64,000 nt of DNA from Bidens hawaiensis (lineage: Eukaryota; Streptophyta; Magnoliopsida; Asterales; Asteraceae), in the NCBI GenBank assembly GCA_021521415.1, contig JAIQDT010000061.1, positions 248,001 through 312,000 of the forward strand. Reading direction: 5' to 3'. Both the position numbers and the translations under genes were made by a program. The notes below the pieces were generated by a model, which ran no database searches, had not been told where the DNA came from, and saw only the letters and a program-made list of their open reading frames with translations. This document shows, one piece after another, positions 44,335 through 56,205 of the stretch (within the stretch, counting starts at the first letter, position 1; each line of letters opens with the position of its first letter).

Positions 44335-45000
44335 TTATCTTCCGGCACATCACAAGAAGATAAGGCAGAGGCAGGGAAGATCCGCCAAAAGGCACTATAT
44401 TATCAAGTGCACGATGGTACCCAGTTTGCTGATAAAAGTCTCCAGGAATGGTTTTCGGAGCTGCACATAAGTTAGGTGTTCACGTCGGTAGCTCACCCAC
44501 AAGCTAATGGGCAAGTGGAACGAGTCAATCGAAGCATCAAAAAAGGCATCAAGGCGCGATTGGGAACCAAGAGAACGGGGTAGGTAGACGAATTGCCTCA
44601 CATCCTGCGGGCGCATAGAACTAGCAAAAAAACCAATAACTCTAAAAACCCATTCAGCTTGACATACTGTACGGAAGCAATGATTCCCGCCGAAATCGGT
44701 GTCCCATCCGCATGAATGCTCTTGATTACTGATAATGAGAAAGAACTCTAGTTAAACTTGGATCTTCTGGAAGAAAGGAAAGAGTTGGCAGCTATACGCG
44801 AAATCAAATATAAGAGTCAACTCTAAAAATATTATGATGCAAGGGTCAAACTATGTGAGTATAATAAGGGAGATTAGCCCCGACATGGGAAGGCCCCTAT
44901 GAGGTCGATGAAGTACTGAGGAAAGGCACATACAAGTTGATAAAATTATATGGCACGCCAATCCCTAGAACTTGGAACACAGCACAACTTCGAAGGTGTT
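44335..45000 (+). pseudogene. Tat integrase, internally deleted
   Basis: Reads KALYYQV (upstream edge) and then directly DGTQFADKSLQEWFSEL, followed by HPQANGQVERVNRS (catalytic Glu). The zinc-binding N-terminus and the part of the core with the first catalytic Asp are missing. Many stops follow (for example near 44475, 44581, 44716). The C-terminal part with YDARVKLCEYNKGD and a TYKL-like end reaches about 44945. 45000-45350 holds nothing recognisable. Confidence 0.8.
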
Positions 45001-45349
45001 ATATTTATTTATGCAATTCTCTCTTAGGCCTGCGTGCCCCCTTGCCGACCTACATGCCGTGTATTTTGGTCTGCGTACCAAGTATTTTACGTTGTCTAAA
45101 AAAATTAGCGTTAATACAAAAATAGTTAACGTCTAATTGTCAAATTTTAAATTTCTTAAGCATTTTAGTTCCTGTACGGATAGGCCTGCATGCCAGTACT
45201 CATCCTAATCCTATATTTTGGATATATGGCGGGTTTAGCTAACACACATTTATATTGTAATCATACAAGAAAAAATGTAAACCCATGTCATACATATAAT
45301 CAAAAAAAGGGATTACAGAAATAAAAAGACAAATACAAACAAAAATTTT

Positions 45350-48186
45350 CTATTCTTCTTGGAGAAAGTTGCAAAGCTGCTGAACAACATCTGCTGCTTC
45401 AGCAAAATTTTGATAGCATCCTGGATGGGAAAGTGTAATTCGTCAAAAGCGTCCATCTGTGCCTTCCCATCCACGTCCACTCCATGAAGCTCAAAATCTT
45501 CTAAGGAATGACCCTTCCGAGCAAAGGGTATCCCCTCCTAAAAACCTGCCTTGCGCCCTGAATCACTAGAAGCATGAAGGAGATCAGCAAGGCAGTCCCC
45601 CAGAATTGATCCTCCGTGAATATGGGAGATAACCTGCATCAGCAACACAAATGAGTAAGATATGTCATTGATGCACAATTAAAATGGATTCCTTACCTTG
45701 GGAAGGCCTTCCATCATTAACCATGCCCGGCCAGAGGAAGCCCGTTCAGTGTTGAACTTCAGTGCGCTCTGATCGCCGACGAAACGAGTGTTCTCCTTGA
45801 TCAAATCTTCAATAAAGCAATCTTTCTCAGCAGCAGTAGCACGAAGAGTGCTGATAGTTTCCTCTTGAGAAGAAAGGCGGGTTTCAAGAGACTATTTTGT
45901 TTCCTCCATCTTAGCAAGCTCAGCTTCCTGGGCACGGGAATGAGCACGTGCGGCTTCAATTGAAGCATTTTGTCGCCGACACGCCTCTTTCCAATCCTTC
46001 GCAGCAGAAGCCTGGCGTTGCTTCTCCTGCTCCAGAGCCCGTTAAGAATCTCTCAGCTTCCACCTTCGGGTGTTAGCCTCGATTCGATATTTCTCTTTTT
46101 CGGCCTGGAGCCCTTCAAGGAGATTATCTTGCAACCCCAATTTCCGCCCTATAAAGTTCCAGTCCCGGTATATCACCTGGGTGGTCGAGACCAAGTTTGC
46201 CAAGTGATATATATAGGAATTCCAAAGAGATACCCGGGCACAGTTGTGATGGAACTCGCATTCCGCAAGAGGCACACCCTTTTGAAGGAACTCGAAACAC
46301 ACTTCCCCGTCAGAAAACCGGGAATAGGGAGTTACGTTACATTCTGGAAAATAACGGGTGATACCTCCCTACAAAGCACGAGCTCCTTCCTCTCCCAAGG
46401 AGTGAGGAGGTGGCGGAGGTACTGATGCCCGCCCCGTCGATTCATCGACTTCTTGAATAATGGGCGAGGACAGGGGCAACGACTCAGACGTTGGTAATTC
46501 CCGGGCAACAGAACGGGGTGCATCCTCCTTGAATTTCCCCTTGTCAGCAGCAGACAGTTTGCCGGGACCACTCTTAGCAGGAGGGGTATCCAAGATGATA
46601 ACATGGTCTGCATAGAATCAAATTACGTGATCAGTTTGCTGAAAAATATGAAAACACAGGAGCAACTTCATGAAAGGCACCTGGTATACTCTACATACGG
46701 ACCGCAACGCGGTCACGAAGGTGGAGCCTCTTCGTGTCTGGAGGGGAGGAAGGAGGAGAAGGGTTCACACCCTGGCGCCCACAAGTGATTCATCGACTTC
46801 ATGAATAATGGGCGGGGACAGGGGCAACTACTCAGACGTTGGTAATTTCCGGGAAACAGAACGGGGTGCATCCTCCTTGGATTTCCCCTTGTCAATAGCA
46901 AACAGTTTGCCGGGACCACTCTTAGTAGGAGGGGTATCCAAGAGGATAACACGGTCTGCATAGAATCAATTTACATGATCAGTTTGCTGAAAATATGAAA
47001 ACACAGGAGCAACTTCCTGAAAGGTACCTGGTATACTCTACTTACGGACCGCAACGTGGTCACGAAGGCGGAGCATCTTCGCATCTGGAGGGGAGGAAGG
47101 AGGAGAAGGGTTCAAACCATGGTGCCCACCAGTGATCGTCACTAGAACGTCGCCGGAAGGGATTTCCTTCCTCTTGCGACCAAAAGCTACACAATAGTTG
47201 CGTCCATCAGTAAATTGATTACAAAACCGACAAATATCAAAACATATTACCTGTCGCGTACAAGCCTTCGAAAACCACAGGCTCCCGACGGATCTGTTGG
47301 GGAAATAAAAAGCTGTCCTGGTATCTGTTAAGGATCGAAAGATCCTTCTTGTCACGAGCAGCAAGTTGCATTGATCCAGGCATGTCCATGACAAGGATAG
47401 ATAACAAAAGGCCTTCCGCTACATAAAAAGCCATTGAAAGATACTTAGCTCAAAAAAATAATAAAAAATAATAAAAATCTTGGTATACTTACATCCGTCC
47501 GGATTCCGGAAGTATGGCACTTCATCCGGATAGGGCCACAAGCGGCTCATCCCAGCTCTCACAAAGGCGGCCTCGAGGATGGGGCCATTGGGGTGGTAGT
47601 GCGGGTTAGCTAACAGTACCATTAATGCCTTTTCGGGCGTTCAACATATGGAAGGGCAAAAGTAGTGGTTGATCCGCCAAACGCCAATACATAGATAGTG
47701 GGACTACATCTTCCCGGATCCAGAAGAATTTCCGAGCCCATTGGGGATCCGACGGATATGCGTCCAAAGCAACAGCTTTCTTGTCAGTAGGAAGGCAAAT
47801 ATATCATCCACCCTTACCATTCATATGGTAGAACACGGTGAACTTGTCGATGGTAGGCACGATGCTATGCGCCCGACAGCAAAACTCAAAGTGATGCATA
47901 CGCATCATAGCTGACGCATGAAGTTGAGAGAGATGATCATGCTCCTAGTTATGAGTTTACCCAGAAACCGGGTAACTGGAAGTCGAAAATTCCAGGATCT
48001 GAAGAATTCGGCATGAAGGGCCATCTTCCCCACCGGAGGGCGGTTGGTCGTCGAGCCGGAAACTAGAAATTCTGGCTCCCACTCGGGAGAAATTCCATAA
48101 GCATTGATTACGTCTTGAAACCCCTTTTCATCCCAATTGACGGTGACACGGTCGATGGTTTGGTAAACTGGCTACAACGACATCAT
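45350..48186 (-). pseudogene. Antisense extra ORF of the Tat element, copy B
   Basis: Transcribed against pol. Start ATGATG at 48186-48181 is followed at once by TAG. The frame then reads FQDVINAYGISPEWEPEF and NFRLPVTRFLGK, matching copy A. It resembles the plant putative gypsy-type transposon protein family (PF04195-like). GT-AG introns fit at 47492-47419, 47250-47187 and 45696-45634, with a doubtful 52-nt one at 48276-48225. A coiled-coil segment precedes the last intron (about 46000-45700), and the last exon has GDCLADLLHASSDSGRKAG. Several stops and a 348-bp duplication break it. Extra antisense ORFs are known in Tat elements; their function is not. Confidence 0.65.
46439..47134. repeat. 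348-bp tandem duplication inside antisense ORF copy B
   Basis: 46439-46786 and 46787-47134 are head-to-tail copies (both start GATTCATCGACTTC), differing at scattered sites. The unit covers one exon-intron-exon piece of the antisense ORF, so the predicted protein would repeat DTPPAKSGPGKLSAAD-type sequence. Confidence 0.88.
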
Positions 48187-49948
48187 ATACTCGGCTAAGA
48201 ATTGATTGCAACGAACTACGGTTGCTAGAAATCAAGTAGTAGGAAAGAAGTTTTGTGATATTGAAACAATGATTACCTCAGAAATCCGGCGAACGTAATA
48301 TAATTCTTCAAGAACAGTAAGAAAGGAGAAGAGAGATCGACGAGTATTTTTACTAACCGCATTCAATGAAGTAAATAGTATGAAGTAATTATCAACCAAT
48401 CAGGTTATGACACGTCAGGCGGGAAATAAAGGTCCCAAACTCAAAAACCCAAAAAACATAGTTGTCGCCAACTGTCAGGCCTATCACATCCTACTTACGT
48501 GCAGAGCAGACCTGTCATGTCAGAAACAATTGGCGGCTCCCTAGTTACACAGTAACGAGACAAACCAAATGTTTCGAATGACAAGTCAGACATCAAAAGA
48601 ATTCAAGTTACAATAAAAAACAAGAAAAAGACAAGTAATAGAGAACCGCACATGGGGTCGCGGACAACAATATTCCCCGCGACTAATAGAATCTAGATAA
48701 CAAGGCAAAGGATCACTCCGAACACAGTACATACAATATGATAATGGAAAAGATAATTTCATTTCATTAAAATATATGTACAAAAGTTACAAGAAAGACA
48801 GGAAAATACAAATACATCTTATCATTATATTCCTAATCTTCCTTGGGAGCTTCATTGGCCTCCGCTTGCACGAGCTACTCGTCCACGTGAAGCCGTATCA
48901 CGCCAACGCAAGTGGGCTCACGACGGTTTTCTTTTTTGTGTTTCAAGATGTCAAAGGAAAGAGTTTCAAAAGAGTCAAGATCAGCATCATATTCCTTTTG
49001 ACAATCTTGGCCATAAAGCGTGAACTCAGTGGGCGGATGCCCCTCACGAGCCATGGTATAGCCATCCTCAACACCGGCTTGACGACCCGTCCGTGACGAG
49101 CTAACCAAAAGGTTAGCGAGGCAATCCCCAAGCTCAAGCCCTTCCCTGATGAGCTTGACAATCTGGTACAAAGAAAAGTTAGCACGATATTCCCGAAAGT
49201 AAAAATAAATTTGAAAATATCTACCTTGGGGATGCCAAGCTTCAGAAGCCACTTCCTCTCATCTGTGGCATCGGCGAGGGTCTTCTTCAGACCCTCATTT
49301 TCCTCAGATAAAGAGGCAACGCGGTCATCCTTCATTTTTACCTCCGCCACGAGCCTTCGGACTTCCTCGTCCCGGGCAGAGATAAACTTCACCTGCGCGG
49401 TCACTTCATATGATAGCTAAGTGCTTGCGCCAAACTAGCTTGGGTATGAGTATGAATACGGTCAAGCTCGGAGGGCGGGAGGCAATGCTCAAAAAATTCT
49501 TAGCACACGCTCGGATCCGTAAAAAGTGCGTCCGGGCCAAGATTCCATGAGGGAGGGAAAGAGGAATCCCCAGGAACTTGTGCTGTTGAAGGTTGGGAGG
49601 ATTCCCCTTTCCCGCCTGTGGAAACAGGCCCGTGGAAACAGGAGGGTCTTTAGTTGTGTCTTTGGGAAGTACAACCTCTATTTCCACCACCACCTCTGGG
49701 GGGCTGCATGTCCACCCCCTCACCACCTTCGCTCCGCAAAATGTTAGGAGGTGGAGACGGTAGGCGAGGAGCAACAACCGTTGCTAGTCCAAAAATAAAA
49801 GAAAGTTAGCAAATATCCGCAAAAGCAAAGAAAAGGATGAAGTAGAAAAAATAACAAGTACCTGCAGGCTCTCGGACTATAGTCTTCTTCTTGACTCGGT
49901 CCTTAAGATGAGTCAGTTTAATCTTCTTCAACTCCACCAACCTTTGAT

Positions 49949-50088
49949 GCCTCCCCATCGGCAGGATCATCGGCGTTTTTGGGTTCCTCCCCGCCGGCGG
50001 GATCATCGACACTCATAGATGCCTCCTCACCGATGGGATCATCGACATCCTTAGGTGCCTCCCCCCACCAGCGGGATCGTCGGCATCA
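49949..50088 (-). repeat. Tandem repeats encoding DDPAGGEE-type units
   Basis: About four imperfect 36-39-bp units in antisense copy A; each encodes (V/A/N)(D/A)DDP(A/I)G(G/D/E)E. In DNA terms the phrase GGGATCATCGAC or close variants recurs at each unit. Confidence 0.75.
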
Positions 50089-50509
50089 GAATGGTCACCT
50101 TGGCCGAACACACCAGCGGTGTCTGCCTTCCTCTTGCGTCTGCGGATGAGATCTGCAATAGTACGCAGAACTCCCTCATGAAAACTAGGTGGATCAACAC
50201 CAGATGGGGATCCTTCACTAGTCAGGGCTTCACTGGAAGAATCCTCGCTAGATGACAGGACGATCACTCCATCTGGTTGCATAATTGTAATGGGTCGAGG
50301 GTAAAGGATATACACACCTTGGGAAACCGCAGATTCATTAACTTCTGGCTCCGCACGCCCGCAAGACGGGAAAAGAAAATTCCCCTTGGTGTGGTCAAGA
50401 ACCGGATTTTGCCCCATCTCCAAAGGCATCATAAACATGTTCCCATCCATGGCAGGAACAAGAACCTCAAAAGGGGAGATTCCCCCTGAAATAGGATGCA
50501 GTTTTAAAA

Positions 50510-50512
<3 letters not shown>

Positions 50513-50557
<45 letters not shown>

Positions 50558-50582
50558 GTATGTATGTACGTATGTATATATA
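50513..50582. repeat. (TA)n/(GTAT)n microsatellite within an intron of antisense copy A
   Basis: TA repeats grading into GTAT/GTAC units, lying wholly inside the predicted intron 50614-50486. If read as coding it would give an implausible YIYIYI run, which supports the intron call. Confidence 0.9.
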
Positions 50583-51450
50583 TACAACAACACATAATGA
50601 AGCAAAATACTTACTCCCATCATCCCTAGAAAAGTACGGTTGGTCAATCGGATACGGCCACAGGCAGCTCATCCCCACCTGAACCAACGCAGACTCGGGA
50701 ATAAGACCCATGGGAGTTGGAGTCTGCGTCAGCTTGGCAAACCATTCCTGACCTTCCGCATCAGCTACCAAAAGGTGGTAAAATTTCTCGGTCAGTGAGC
50801 GGCGGGTCATTGCCAAAGTAATGACACTAGCGTTGATCCAGAAGAACTTGTTCTTCCACTCATGAGCTCTCCGTGGAGGCTCGGTTCCAATCGACTTTCC
50901 GTGAACGGCGAAACTGAACCAGCTCCCGCGGACCTGGATCTGTAGATCGCAAGAAAGCGATCCATAATGGGCTCCATCTCTAGGGCCCTGCAACAGAACT
51001 CGAAGTGTCGGACCCTCATGACTCCGAACGGATGCATCTGGGAGATATGAATTCCCGAAACATCGAGGAAGTCACCCACAAACTTTGTAATGGGCAACCG
51101 GAAGTTGCCTGTGGTGAATAACTCACTGTACAACGCAATCTTTCCGGCCGGCAGCTGATCGGCCGTAGATCACGGAGAAGGAAGCTCTGGCCTCCACTTC
51201 GGCACCAACCCATACAGGTTGACGATATCCTGAAAGTCTGTCACCTTCCGGTTGATACAGATGTTCTCCACTAACCCCTTCGACGCATCCTTCTTGCCTT
51301 ATTTAGCCTTCCCTCCTCCTTTCTTACCACCAGCCATAGCTAATCGGAACAGTAAAAACTTAGATGCAGGAGATGAACGGAAAAGTGAAGAAGGTGAAAA
51401 GACTTGGAGAAATTTTTTGCGAGTAATAAGGTAAGTAGAATGGTTCCCTC

Positions 51451-51458
51451 TATATATA
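51451..51458 (-). promoter_or_regulatory. Possible TATA box of antisense ORF copy A
   Basis: TATATATA on the minus strand, 114 bases upstream of the ATG at 51337 and outside the 3' LTR. This would give the antisense gene its own promoter in the 400-bp gap next to the LTR. Confidence 0.4.
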
Positions 51459-51770
51459 CACATCGCAATTAATGCCAAAGACAGGGATACAGCTCACGCT
51501 TCTGGGCCCTCCAATCAGAAGAGGACACATTAGGCAGGAACTGACAAAAACAAATTGATTTTAAATCAGCCGCCTAAAACTTCATGCAACCACCTCGAGC
51601 ACCACCCCTGACATGACTCAGACTAAAGACGTCACGTCCTCAGACAACAAAACAGTACCCCCAGTTCAAAAGCAACAAGAATTCCGCGGACCTACAAGCC
51701 TAACCCACATCAAAAGGTCAGAGCAGAGTCCATAATTCCACCCGCGACATCAACTCGCGAAAGCAACATT

Positions 51771-51782
51771 GACTGGGGGACT
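51771..51782 (+). other. Polypurine tract of the Tat element
   Basis: GACTGGGGGACT directly before the 3' LTR start TATAGAG. Confidence 0.65.
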
Positions 51783-52566
51783 TATAGAGCTACAGTAGTA
51801 AAAGCTACCCATAGGTCCATAATCCAATTCTCGGATCCCCACTTAACCCATGAATCGTCAATAAACATCCGCGAGAAGAATACACGGGCAAACACTTGTA
51901 GTTAACACATGACTAACTAAGTGCATGGTTCCGAAAACATGCTTCACGGGTACCCATCATAGTCTGCAGATTACCAATGTACATCCGCAGGAAGAACCCG
52001 CAAGCAATGAAAGGGACTCAAGACACACGTGATCCCCATATGATATGGAAGAGCAGTTGTAACAAACCATTTCTAGAAGATTCCTCCATAACCACCTGAT
52101 AGCGACATCGCCAATGGAAAGATGACACCTGGACATGTAATGGATGTCCCATGACGTGCACAGATAATGGACGGATCGAGGCTGTCACATCCAATAGTGG
52201 CTCGACACGTGTCCATTTAGTTGAAAAAGGAATATTTCGATAGTGACAACTCCACCAATCACCTTCCCCCACCTTCGGCTATAAATACCAAGTACACCGC
52301 TTACAGGTATTTATTCACTTACACACTCTCAAGCATTACGCAATACACTTGTACTCCCTTTGATTATTCCAATCAGAACGGTACTTATTCTCACGCCGGA
52401 GGGTGGTTACGGGAAGACCCCCCATCTTGTCCTTCCTGTAACGAGACTCACGGTGATCTGTTTTGCAGGCAGGCGTAGCTTAGATTTGATGTCATTATTA
52501 TTCAGTAGACTCACACATGGGGTAAACTTGAGTTCTGACTATCCAGTTTAGACTCATGTTTCTTCA
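51783..52566 (+). repeat. 3' LTR of the Tat element
   Basis: Pair of 5922-6707; TATAAATA at 52280-52287. It ends TTCTTCA and is followed by the ATGTT target duplication (52567-52571). Numerous substitutions and small indels against the 5' LTR mark an old insertion. Confidence 0.82.
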
Positions 52567-52571
52567 ATGTT

Positions 52572-54138
52572 ATAAATGTTTGATTCTGATGCTAATTTGT
52601 TCTTCAATGAAAAACATTTTCTTAAAAATTCAATTAACCATTTGTTAATTTTACTAATCAATCAAATTAATCATGATGTTCGAGATAAAAAAATATAAAC
52701 GCTCAAAAGTTTGAGTTAATTTTAAATATAACTATTTATATTTCTTTATGGAAACATATAATAAAAAAGTAACTAAAGCAACAACAAATATATGCTTTGT
52801 TTTTGTCTTTGGGGTGGATGATCAAATTTAACCCAAAACATAAACATGGCCTGACCAAGTGACATGTAGCCACCGATGCCCCGTATATGAGAGATAAACT
52901 TTAAATTCATGAACAACTAATCTAATTTAACTACTATATTATAACAAAACATGTGTTCATGTGACCTTTAACTATACCATCCACATTGGATATTGAATGC
53001 TAACTAATCAATTTCCATTTATATATATTCCACCTAGTTAACTAATTTTTTAATTATCATTATTTCAATTTAATAAATTTTTGTATTAAATAATATAACA
53101 ATTAATGCATTTATTACTATTTAATATTAGTCACATCAATAAATCAATTATGACTTTCATAAAATCTACCTTCTACCTATACTACTTAAACAAAACCATG
53201 TATCCACATGTCCTTTTTCTTGACCATCCACCTATACTGATATCTAATATAATTTTCATTTATATAATTGTCACATAATTCACTAATTAATATTTTCTAA
53301 AATCATAATCATTGACCACAACCAACTGTTTCCTTTCAAATGATTTAAAAACTGATTTTAACCACAATTAATTATTTATAACCGATTTTAGTATGACCAT
53401 AATTTAATTCAATCATTTGTATATTTATACAGTTCTTCGTTCACACCATTTATACATATTCTTCTGGTTTTGCAGATAACAAGGTAAATAATTCTTGTAT
53501 GTTATATGCCATGTTAAATGGTTTATGTATTGTTTATTGATTTTGTTAATTGATGAATCACTAAACATGATGTTTTATAAATACTTTGTTTATAACAGGT
53601 TTTATTTTCAAATCATGTTCTATAATGAAGATAAAGTACATGTATTTGAAAATAACATAGATCAAAACTTGATGCTTCCCTTTCATTGTTTTTAACTTTA
53701 ATTTTTTTCTTTCATTGTATTTATACTTTAACCATGTTAAGTTTATTTAAAAGTCAAAATGTTTGATTTTACACTAATTGACACTATGTCAAATAGCCCA
53801 CTGTAATGTCTATATTTATTTTAAATCCCTATATATTTCTAATAATATCAGTAAAATTATAGTTACTGTTGCATAATTAAAAATATAATCATTATTCTTA
53901 ACAAATAAATCAATGTGTTTTTTTAAGTTTTCAATTTAGTTGATGCTTGTTAAAGATGTCTACACCGTTAAAGAAACGGAAGCAGGTAGGATCTATATCT
54001 TATCACAAAAACTACTTCAATTTGAAATTGTATAACCCTATTCCATAATATATCTTTATTTTAATTATTTTTTATTTTTAATATTATTATGTATAAATTT
54101 AATTACACAATATGTTTTCAAATGTAGTTCAAACTCAA
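52572..54138. other. AT-rich intergenic DNA with a repeated motif block
   Basis: No gene supported. Two related blocks, near 52928-52990 (ACTACTATATTATAACAAAAC, then CATGTG...CCATCCAC) and 53172-53228 (TCTACCTATACTACTTAAAC, then CATGT...CCATCCACC), resemble Helitron 5' ends, which often start TC followed by TATACTA-type sequence. A short exon-like ATG segment at 53956-53985 (MSTPLKKRKQ) is followed by GTAGG. These are weak hints only. Confidence 0.3.
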
Positions 54139-55970
54139 CGTAGCACCCCGGCTTTAAGCGGAATACGCCCGGGTGTAACGTACAGATCATTCATAAGCTC
54201 GTAACGCTATTAAAGCGACATTAATATATTTAATTCATTTCATATCATCAAAAGTACACACATTGTTCATAACTAAAAGAAAACAATAAAACTTCATAGA
54301 AAAATTAAACAAGTTCTTTATTTCAAATATCCTAAGGCATACTTATAATCTTCGTCCTTAGCACACTATCGGTTCAACCTGTAACACGTTGAAAATAAAA
54401 TATTTTGTGAACAATTAAGTTGGTGAGTTTTCATAAGTTTTTGCTTATACATAAATATATAAAACTCGCGATTCAACAATCGTCATGCAATAAGTATTCA
54501 AGCGTAAAGTAAATGAAATCAAATAGTGTCGTCCTCCCGTTCATTTAGCCGAAGCCGTTGAAGTCAGGGAAATGAGAACCACCTTACGTAAACAACCGAA
54601 GTCGTAACGTTAGACGGCGCGGGTACCTCCCGTCGGACCCTCCCACTATATGTATGCGTTTGCGTTTGCGTAAATTCCACCATAAAAACAATAAACACGT
54701 TGCAAACAAGTTCATGTATAATCATAAACAATATGCACGGATAATATTAACATGTACGATATAAGTGAATCGATTTGTAAACAATCACAAAACTAACGAA
54801 AGAAAAACTTGTGACGTACTACCCCCAAAATATTATAAAACATTAAAATGGGGTTATGAAGAACTCACCTGGTAAGTTAAGCGATTAAAAGCGAACTATT
54901 CATTTAAGCGAGCTGAACCGGACGAGTTCGTTTGATGAGCGACCCTTGAAAATATTTCTAGGTTCAAAATAGGATTTAAGAAAAACAAAATAAAACACAA
55001 GACTTAGACAATTTGGTTGTTGGTTTAGTATTTATGCTTTTGAAAGAAATATATATTACCTTTATAATTGCTTATTTTTAGTATTTTCGTTGAAAATATA
55101 TAAGTGAGTTTATTTTAAATTATTTATAATAATTTGGGTTATAATAATGATTAGTCGGGTGATTAAGTCGGGCTTCGTTTTGAAAAAAAAAGAATCCTAA
55201 ACGGGTCCACAATGAGTTTAAGCAAGTAGTTTGTTTTCGTTCGGACCCGAACTCAACTTTTTGGTTGAGTTCGTGTCTAAAAAATATATTATTTTCAGAT
55301 TATGTAAAGAAAAGCATTTTGTTTTAAATGTTTAAAAATATATATATAACTAAATCGAACCAAATAAGTGCAAAAACGAGTTGGGAATGTTTTTTATGAA
55401 CAACCATTTATGACAAGTTGTGTTCAACAAAGTATTTTATTTTAAACAAACCAAACATGTTGGAAAACAACATATGACATACCCTGATTATATGACAAAA
55501 AGAAAGAAAGAAAAAGAAAACTTGAGTTCTTCACGGTTTGACTTTTAAAGTCAAACTTGAGAATAAAAACACATCTTGTTAATGAATTTAGAAGATGAAG
55601 AATGAAAAGTGAAAACAAAAGAATGAGTGACTATTTATAGGAGAACAAAGTCAATAAAGATGTAAAATAATTTGCATTTGGTCAAGCTAATTAATAGATT
55701 TCAATTCTTTGAATTGACCGTTGACTCAATTAATAGAATTGAAAACAAGGGTTGAATGTTTGAAAATGTTTATTTCATTTTTAAAAGTTTTGACCAAAAT
55801 TTAAATGGTTTAGGGGGATATTTTTCATCTTTAAAAAAGCTAACTTTAGGTAAAAAAAAATGTGGCATAACTAAATTAAAAAGAATTTACTTTGGTTATG
55901 CATCAATAATGTTATTTATGTGATATTTGAATAATGAAAAAGATCATGAGTGTTATAATTTTAATTTATA

Positions 55971-56003
<33 letters not shown>

Positions 56004-56175
56004 TAGTAATGATTAATATCATTAAATAACTTTACGAAAGAAAAAACTATTAAATACGAAATATGTAGCATATGGTTATATGTATAATTAAACGAACCAC
56101 ATCGAATAATAAAACGGGTCTGTTTCGGGTAAAAAAATAAAACATAAAATTTAAAAAAATGTTATAGGATTCACA
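54139..56175 (-). repeat. Degenerate gypsy LTR (Tekay/Del-like), truncated element
   Basis: It starts CGTAGCACCCCGGC and ends GGATTCACA, followed by GAGAATTTCATCCCGAAATT (56181-56200). That mirrors the boundary of the chromovirus at 60885, where TTCGTCCTCGAAATTT follows its LTR. The general layout (ACCTGTAACACGTTG, GGTGAGTTT, AACTCACCTGGTAAG near the middle) parallels 57835-60885, though the sequences are different families. No pol follows. A TA microsatellite lies at 55970-56003. Confidence 0.5.
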
Positions 56176-56205
56176 ACTTTTGAGAATTTCATCCCGAAAT
56201 TAAAA

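Larger units (their letters stand above)
48875..51337 (-). pseudogene. Antisense extra ORF of the Tat element, copy A
   Basis: ATG at 51337 (MAGGKKGGGKAK) meets TAA at codon 13. The frame continues to FQDIVNLYGLVPKWRPEL, NFRLPITKFVGDFL and HISQMHPFGVMRVRHFEFC, shifts near 50941, then WKNKFFWINASVITLA, GMSCLWPYPIDQPYFSRDDG. GT-AG introns fit at 50614-50486, 49861-49784 and 49224-49163. Later parts hold DDPAGG-type repeats, FFEHCLPPSELDRIHTHTQA (near 49490-49430), a coiled coil (RDEEVRRLVAEVKMKDDRV) and a last exon with GDCLANLLVSSSRTGRQAG ending at 48875. The PF04195-like family is inferred from these motifs. A TATA box lies upstream at 51458-51451. Confidence 0.65.
5922..52566 (+). mobile_element. 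Tat-lineage Ty3/gypsy locus with nested and duplicated interior
   Basis: Two related LTRs (5922-6707 and 51783-52566) bound a 46.6-kb locus. The native parts are gag (6765-8178), gag/protease/RT start (34536-35853), a second, longer internal copy (40209-45000) and antisense ORFs (45350-51337). Lineage is shown by the Tat-type gag, a CxxH-GHxTxxC knuckle, a second, aRNH-type RNase H and antisense extra ORFs between pol and the 3' LTR. Insertions: Sirevirus-like copia at 8179-34535 (itself holding an Athila element) and a LARD-type element at 35854-40205. The interior is not collinear: the second copy restarts inside gag, which requires a recombination as well as the insertions. Confidence 0.8.

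Noticed and set aside
50500..50590. YIYIYI stretch as part of the antisense protein
   Set aside because: It is translated TA microsatellite lying between a GTAAGT donor and a CAG acceptor, so it is better read as intron.
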